From: Kiritimatiellia bacterium
GTDB taxonomy: Bacteria; Verrucomicrobiota; Kiritimatiellia; RFP12; JAAYLN01
DNA: 37,746 nt
Reading direction: 5' to 3'
Assembly (NCBI GenBank): GCA_017458965.1
Contig: JAFSZJ010000001.1
Span: 1-37,746 of the forward strand
Within the stretch, counting starts at the first letter, position 1. Each line of letters starts with the position of its first letter. A model generated the notes under the pieces. The model saw only the letters and a program-made list of their open reading frames with translations. It searched no databases and had not been told where the DNA came from. Positions 34,477 through 37,746 of this stretch are shown piece by piece. The position numbers and the translations under genes were made by a program.

Positions 34477-34545
34477 ATGTCCACAAGTGTCCATAAATCA
34501 AAATTGAATTTGTGTCCACTTGTGGGCAATTGAGGTTTATGGACA
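34468..34545. repeat. 10-bp tandem repeat with nested inverted copies
   Basis: TGTCCATAAA (34468), TGTCCACAAG (34478) and TGTCCATAAA (34488) are in tandem. An exact inverted copy TTTATGGACA lies at 34536-34545, and CCACAAGTG (34481-34489) is inverted as CACTTGTGG at 34517-34525. The kinase stop TAA (34474-34476) lies in the first unit. The gap is between convergent genes, so termination is one possible role. Nothing else is seen up to 34635. Confidence 0.65.
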
Positions 34546-34635
34546 ATTAGAGCGTCTTAAGTAATGTATGGACACAGAGAGCGCATATGCCGCAAGAATG
34601 GGCGCTCTGCACGAAACACAAAACCCTTTGTCGCG

Positions 34636-34913
34636 CTAGACGACATCCCGGCGGAAAGTGTTCGTGACGCCGGCGTACTTCACGACGAGCCGCCAGGAGA
34701 TGCGGGGCGAGCATACGGCATCGCGCACACATGAGACGGCCAGGCCAATCCCGACAATCGGGAAGACGAGAACGAAGAACTTGTCGAATGTCCAGTAGTC
34801 CCAAAAAGGATGAAAACCGTTATGACGATTTTGAACGCCAGCGGCATCAACCGGCCGGCGCCCTTGCGTCTTGCACCGGACGACGACCGCCCGGATTTGA
34901 AATCGGCCGGCAT
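34636..34913 (-). pseudogene. Small membrane protein gene with apparent frameshift
   Basis: The ATG at 34913, 14 nt after purE, opens a basic N-terminus and a membrane segment (MPLAFKIVITVFILF). The frame then loses protein character, while another frame continues with WDYWTFDKFFVLVFPIVGIG, a second membrane segment, ending TNTFRRDVV at 34636. The switch occurs at a run of five T (minus strand, about 34807-34803); one extra T would join the two into a protein of about 92 residues with two membrane helices. It could be a genuine frameshift, a sequencing or assembly indel in a homopolymer, or recoding. Function is not recognised. Confidence 0.45.
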
Positions 34914-34927
34914 CGTTGTCTTGGCGG

Positions 34928-35428
34928 CTAGGCCTTCGCCAGTTCCTGCGCAATGCGGTCGTTGGCGGCGGCCACCTTCTCGGCGAGGCGGCGCTTGTGG
35001 TCGGCGAGCTTCGCGGCGAGCCCTTCGTCCGAAATGGCCAGTATCTGCACGGCGAAGAGCGCCGCGTTGACGGGGCCGGCGGAACCGAGCGCTAGAGTCG
35101 CCACCGGTATGCCGGACGGCATCTGGAGCGTCGCCAGAAGCGCGTCGACGCCGTTGAGAGCGCCGCCGGCAACCGGTATGCCGAGGACGGGCAGGGTGGT
35201 GTGGGCGGCGAGGATGCCGCCGAGATGCGCCGCGCCGCCGGCCGCCGCGATGACGACCTTAAGGCCGCGCGAAGCGGCGGTCTTGGCGTACTCCGCCGCG
35301 AGTTCCGGCGTGCGGTGCGCGGAGATGACGCGCACCTCCGCCTCGACGCCGAAGTCCTTCAGCGTATCGTAAGCCTTCTTCACGAGCGGCCAGTCGGAGT
35401 CGCTCCCCATCACTATGCCTACAGTCAT
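34928..35428 (-). CDS. purE: N5-carboxyaminoimidazole ribonucleotide mutase
   Basis: A 166-residue class I PurE: GSDSDWPLV near the start, ISAHRTPE with the catalytic His, and the AGGAAHLGG loop. It isomerises N5-CAIR to CAIR in purine synthesis and normally works with PurK, which is not in the window. Length and motifs are complete. The start is supported by GAGGAAGGA upstream. Confidence 0.94.
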   Translation of the reverse strand: MTVGIVMGSDSDWPLVKKAYDTLKDFGVEAEVRVISAHRTPELAAEYAKTAASRGLKVVIAAAGGAAHLGGILAAHTTLPVLGIPVAGGALNGVDALLATLQMPSGIPVATLALGSAGPVNAALFAVQILAISDEGLAAKLADHKRRLAEKVAAANDRIAQELAKA

Positions 35429-35450
35429 TTTCCGTTCCTTCCTCGCGTCA

Positions 35451-35459
35451 ATTCTATCA
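35451..35459 (-). promoter_or_regulatory. Extended -10 promoter for purE
   Basis: On the minus strand, TGA-TAGAAT, 22 nt before the purE ATG, with a Shine-Dalgarno between. The 54-bp gap to the upstream CPBP-like gene holds little else. Confidence 0.45.
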
Positions 35460-35482
35460 GTTAGCCCAGGTGCCGGCGTGTT

Positions 35483-36160
35483 TCACTTCGGGGCGTTGAC
35501 GAGGGCGAGCGTGCCGTGGTAGAGGAAGGCCCCGTAGCCGATCGTGAAGACGAGGTCGCCGTAGAGCGCGTGTTCGAGGTTTGCGAGCAGAAGGCTTCCG
35601 GTCTTCTCGTATGTCCGCCAGAAGAGTATGCCGCCGATGAATGTGAGCAGCAGCGCCCAGACATTAAGGAAGAAGACATGGCAGAACGCGAAGCAGGCCG
35701 CCGCGACGAGCGTCCGCACCGCCGGATGCGGGAAGAGCGCCGCATACCTCTCGCGGAAGAAGGCCCGGTAGATGACGCCCTGCGGGATGACGGACAGCAC
35801 CGGGTAGGCGAACATCACGGCGATCCAGAACTTCGGATGCGACGATACGAACGAGAAGAGCCAATCTGGGTGGATGCCGTGCAGAAGCGCCACCATCGCC
35901 AGCGCGGCGGGTAGGGCGCGGGCCAGCGTGACGGCCAGCCGCCGCTCCGTGATGGCGGTTTTGCCGACGCCCAGGACGGCGAGGGGCGTGTAGCCGCGCT
36001 GGCGGACCAGCCAGACCGCGATCGGCGCCATCGCCAGCCACAGCACGGGGATTACGGGGAATGTGCGCAGATGCAGCCGCGCCAGCGTGAGCAACGCCGG
36101 AAGCGCGATGTATAGCGCCGCCAGTTCAGCGAAGAGCCATGCCCGGCGTTTCCCCATCAT
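35483..36160 (-). CDS. CPBP-like intramembrane protein lacking the catalytic glutamates
   Basis: A 225-residue protein with about seven hydrophobic helices. It aligns by motif to the CPBP (CAAX protease and bacteriocin-processing) family. Motif 1, normally EExxxR or QExxxR, reads PQGVIYR (Gln127, Gly128, Arg132), so both possible glutamates are absent. Motif 2 keeps its histidine (FAFCHVFFLN, His161) and motif 3 keeps its histidine (LEHALYGD, His197). Without the glutamate the peptidase should be inactive, making this a possible pseudoenzyme or a gene with a different role. Its ATG overlaps the stop of the truncated GNAT gene (ATGA). Confidence 0.7.
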   Translation of the reverse strand: MMGKRRAWLFAELAALYIALPALLTLARLHLRTFPVIPVLWLAMAPIAVWLVRQRGYTPLAVLGVGKTAITERRLAVTLARALPAALAMVALLHGIHPDWLFSFVSSHPKFWIAVMFAYPVLSVIPQGVIYRAFFRERYAALFPHPAVRTLVAAACFAFCHVFFLNVWALLLTFIGGILFWRTYEKTGSLLLANLEHALYGDLVFTIGYGAFLYHGTLALVNAPK

Positions 36161-36525
36161 GCCGGCAGTTGCCCTGGTAGGACCAGCTTTTCCTTGGCGG
36201 GGAAGGTCGCCTCGTATGTCGCGAAGTCCTCGGGGTTCTCGAACGCGACGAAGTAGCCCTTGGGCGGCGTGTAGGTGCCTTCGATGCCGTGCAGGTAGCC
36301 AGGGATGAGTTCCCGTGCAAGGAAGTATGGGACCTCGGACTCCGGCGGTTCGTCGTGGTAGTGGATCTTCAGCTTGCTGGCCAGATCGAAGCCGGCGTGT
36401 CCGTAGAAGGCGATGTTGCCCTCCATGGAGAGGAAGCCTACGCCGATGTCGCGCGCCTTTTCAAGCGCATGGTTCAGGAGCTTCAATCCGTAGCCTTTGC
36501 GCTTGAAGTCGGGATGTATGTTCAT
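36157..36525 (-). CDS. GNAT acetyltransferase, N-terminally truncated
   Basis: A 122-residue protein that starts directly at the acetyl-CoA-binding motif A (IHPDFKRKGYGLKLL) and continues through the GNIAFYGHAGF strand to a family-typical C-terminus (YFLARELIPGYLHG, EKLVLPGQLPA). Related GNATs are about 200 residues long; the first 70 or so, with beta strands 1-3, are missing and are not found in other frames upstream. The ATG overlaps the stop of the PNPOx-like gene (ATGA) and the gene overlaps the next, so it is probably still translated. It may be a decaying remnant. Confidence 0.7.
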   Translation of the reverse strand: MNIHPDFKRKGYGLKLLNHALEKARDIGVGFLSMEGNIAFYGHAGFDLASKLKIHYHDEPPESEVPYFLARELIPGYLHGIEGTYTPPKGYFVAFENPEDFATYEATFPAKEKLVLPGQLPA

Positions 36526-37058
36526 TTGTCGCTCGTCTTAGCGGTCTCGTCGATCAGGACTTCTCCCGGCGGCATCAAGGGGATCAGTTCGGCTCGTGCG
36601 GCCGCGAGGGTGAAGCACATCATGCGCTTGCCGGGCGTCTTGTCGTATATCTTGCGCAGGCCGGGCATCGCATTGAGGAAGACCTCCTCAAGACGCTCGC
36701 GCTCCGCGCCTTCGGCGAAGACGGCCCGCCCGGTCCAGCGCAGCCAATGGCCGCCGTCTGGCTGAAGGGCGACGACCTCGCACTTCGGATTCGCGGAAAG
36801 CTGGCGATATACATCCTTGAACTCTCCCACGCCGAGCCACACCTTGCCGTCCACGACGTGATGCGCGCCAAGCGGGCGGAGTTTCGGCTGGTCGCCATCG
36901 ACCGTGGCGAGGAAGAACGCCTTCGAGGCGGTGAGCAGGTCGTCGATCTTCTGCATGGCTGTTTTCTCCTGTTGCGCCGCGGCTGCTGGCGCGGCGGGGG
37001 TTTGGGCGAGTGCGGTCGCGCAGGCCAGCGCGGCTACGAGACATGTTATGTACTTCAT
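36522..37058 (-). CDS. PNPOx-like flavin-fold protein with signal peptide
   Basis: A 178-residue protein. Residues 1-18 (MKYITCLVAALACATALA) form a clear signal peptide, followed by an Ala/Pro-rich spacer. The rest resembles the split-barrel pyridoxamine-phosphate-oxidase-like family (AFFLATVDGDQPKLRPLGAH, VWLGVGEFKDVYRQLSANPKCEVV, WLRWTGRAVF). Such proteins usually bind FMN, F420 or haem and are cytoplasmic; an exported version is unusual. An internal ATG (MQKIDDLL) would give a cytoplasmic form, but the -10 box 6 nt before 37058 favours the long one. Confidence 0.72.
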   Translation of the reverse strand: MKYITCLVAALACATALAQTPAAPAAAAQQEKTAMQKIDDLLTASKAFFLATVDGDQPKLRPLGAHHVVDGKVWLGVGEFKDVYRQLSANPKCEVVALQPDGGHWLRWTGRAVFAEGAERERLEEVFLNAMPGLRKIYDKTPGKRMMCFTLAAARAELIPLMPPGEVLIDETAKTSDK

Positions 37059-37064
37059 GTCATG

Positions 37065-37073
37065 ATTATACCA
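37065..37073 (-). promoter_or_regulatory. Extended -10 promoter abutting the PNPOx-like gene
   Basis: On the minus strand TGG-TATAAT ends 6 nt before the ATG (37058), the same arrangement and spacing as hexokinase and the GH109-like gene. Confidence 0.5.
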
Positions 37074-37074
37074 G

Positions 37075-37140
37075 ATAGGCTTATCCACCAGTTTTTCCTA
37101 ACTGGTCGCTCACCACCGACGATCATGGACGTTTTATGGG
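37075..37140. repeat. Diverged end copy of the 4.7-5.2 kb palindromic element
   Basis: AGGCTTATCCACC, AGTTTTTCCTA, CTGGTCGCT, ACCGACGAT and ATGGACG occur in the same order and spacing as in the reverse complement of 5116-5174. The following GTTTTATGGGCGAGGC resembles the inner part of the left end (4798-4817). No matching second end is seen before the window edge, so this is a solo end or an older, truncated copy. Confidence 0.55.
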
Positions 37141-37244
37141 CGAGGCTTCCGCGGCTTCACGAACTCGAACTGCTCGGAAATCGAGCTTCGGACGGTCCCT
37201 TACCGCAACGCGGCCTTCTTCCTGATGATCAGGTAGCACCCGCT

Positions 37245-37526
37245 CTACGTGTGCATGTACATCCGGCTTGGCTTCTCCTCGCCGACTCCCTGCGCCATGC
37301 AGAGGAATTTCCAGCCATATTCGGTCTTGCGGTCAAGATAGGCCGTCATGCATTCGAGATAGGCCTCTGTCGGCACATGCCACTTGTCGTGGAACCAGGT
37401 CACGGCGGCATGCATCGTCTCCGGCCTTTCCCGGAGCGAGACGAAGGCGAGCCGTGCGCAATCAGGCGTCCCGCCGTCCGATTCGCCTCCTTGACCCTCC
37501 AACGCTTGTTCCAGCTTGTCGTTCAC
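37245..37526 (-). pseudogene. GNAT acetyltransferase with internal deletion
   Basis: A 93-codon ORF. The N-terminal part (LAFVSLRERPET, WFHDKWHVPTEAYLECMTAYL) matches the start, and the C-terminal part (YGWKFLCMAQGVGEEKPSRMYMH) matches the end, of a familiar GNAT family of about 150 residues. The middle, including the acetyl-CoA loop, is absent. The join falls in TEYGW, which resembles sequence at both borders, suggesting deletion by microhomology. The GTG start overlaps the radC stop (GTGA). It is unlikely to be catalytically active. Confidence 0.6.
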
Positions 37527-37746
37527 TTGATACCCCTCAGTTTTTCGCGGATCGACACATAGCCCGATTCCGTGATTACGAGGTGGTCGATCAGTGGAAC
37601 GCCCAGGTCTTTCGAGAGCGACATCAGCGCGCGCGTGGTCTCGATGTCGCCCTCGGAAGGCGTGGGGTCGCCGTTCGGGTGGTTGTGGGCGACGACGATG
37701 CAGTGCGCGTTCCACCTTATGGCCTCGCGGAAGACATCGCGCGGCA
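37523..37746 (-). CDS. radC: RadC-family JAB/MPN domain protein, C-terminal part
   Basis: Open at the right edge of the window; 74 codons are visible. The JAMM zinc motif is intact: HNHPNGDPTPSEGD (H-x-H, then Ser and Asp), preceded by the FREAIRWNAHCIVVA strand and followed by LGVPLIDHLVITESGYVSIRE. RadC proteins are named for a DNA repair phenotype, but their true function is unresolved. The stop overlaps the start of the deleted GNAT gene. Confidence 0.88.
   Translation of the reverse strand, partial: PRDVFREAIRWNAHCIVVAHNHPNGDPTPSEGDIETTRALMSLSKDLGVPLIDHLVITESGYVSIREKLRGIK

Noticed and set aside
34468-34545. DnaA-box cluster or replication origin
   Set aside because: The TGTCCATAAA and TGTCCACAAG words differ from TTATCCACA at two or more positions, and no dnaA, dnaN or AT-rich unwinding region is nearby.
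34547-34804. An 85-codon minus-strand ORF in the gap after the kinase
   Set aside because: It overlaps the better-supported frameshifted membrane gene, is rich in Cys/Arg and lacks hydrophobic segments in the expected place.
37078-37088. Single DnaA box (CTTATCCACC)
   Set aside because: One mismatch and no cluster; it is explained better as the end of the dispersed repeat.
37126-37217. A possible plus-strand gene tail ending at about 37217
   Set aside because: The open stretch is short, begins inside the dispersed repeat, has no start or recognised domain, and faces into the GNAT remnant.

Overview
The window is GC-rich bacterial chromosome (no tRNA, rRNA, CRISPR array or phage genes seen). 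Gene content suggests a diderm, polysaccharide-degrading member of the PVC group, most plausibly a gut- or rumen-associated Kiritimatiellota/Verrucomicrobiota lineage. The pointers are a DUF2341/LamG surface protein, a GH109-like oxidoreductase, many glycoside hydrolases, a eukaryote-type hexokinase, an McsB-ClpC pair and outer-membrane/lipoprotein genes. The taxonomic placement is inference from gene content.

Layout. 1-3.4 kb: 3' part of a DUF2341/LamG protein, a GH109-like enzyme and a small secreted domain protein, all +. 3.4-4.4 kb: a minus-strand SDR epimerase. 4.4-5.24 kb: a gene-free 0.8 kb with two tandem-repeat arrays, a 434-bp palindromic element that looks like a MITE, and a leuA promoter. 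5.2-13.4 kb, all +: leuA, mcsB, clpC, and a large secreted TIM-barrel protein. 13.4-13.7 kb: repeat-filled convergent gap. 13.7-17.9 kb, all -: uvrB, a GspE/PilB ATPase, and a lipoprotein that looks like YnbE fused to YdbL. 18.1-26.2 kb, all +: an M20 peptidase, a GH42/GH39-like/GH16 cluster, a YihY membrane protein, coaC and panD. 26.2-31.6 kb, all -: an outer-membrane barrel protein, a methyltransferase, hexokinase, a membrane TPR-like protein and a WaaE-like glycosyltransferase. 31.65-34.5 kb, all +: a GH78 rhamnosidase and a RIO/WaaP-like kinase. 34.6-37.7 kb, all -: radC (partial), two damaged GNAT genes, an exported PNPOx-like protein, a CPBP-like membrane protein lacking its catalytic glutamates, purE and a frameshifted small membrane gene.

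Together the genes cover glycan breakdown (GH109, GH42, GH39-like, GH16, GH78), hexose phosphorylation, envelope biogenesis, CoA and leucine synthesis, protein quality control by arginine phosphorylation, and DNA repair.

The most unusual material is between the genes. (1) A 434-bp element has perfect 15-bp terminal inverted repeats, an abutting 6-bp direct duplication and long internal palindromes; a related single end lies 32 kb away. (2) Almost every larger gap holds a perfectly phased tandem array of 7-, 8-, 9- or 10-bp units. AGATAAY arrays start on stop codons, and pyrimidine-rich TTCAACC arrays sit directly before start codons that lack a Shine-Dalgarno sequence. (3) Extended -10 boxes (TGnTATAMT) repeatedly lie 6-8 nt before start codons, implying leaderless transcripts. 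(4) Several genes are preceded by very short ORFs whose stop codon overlaps the gene's start codon.
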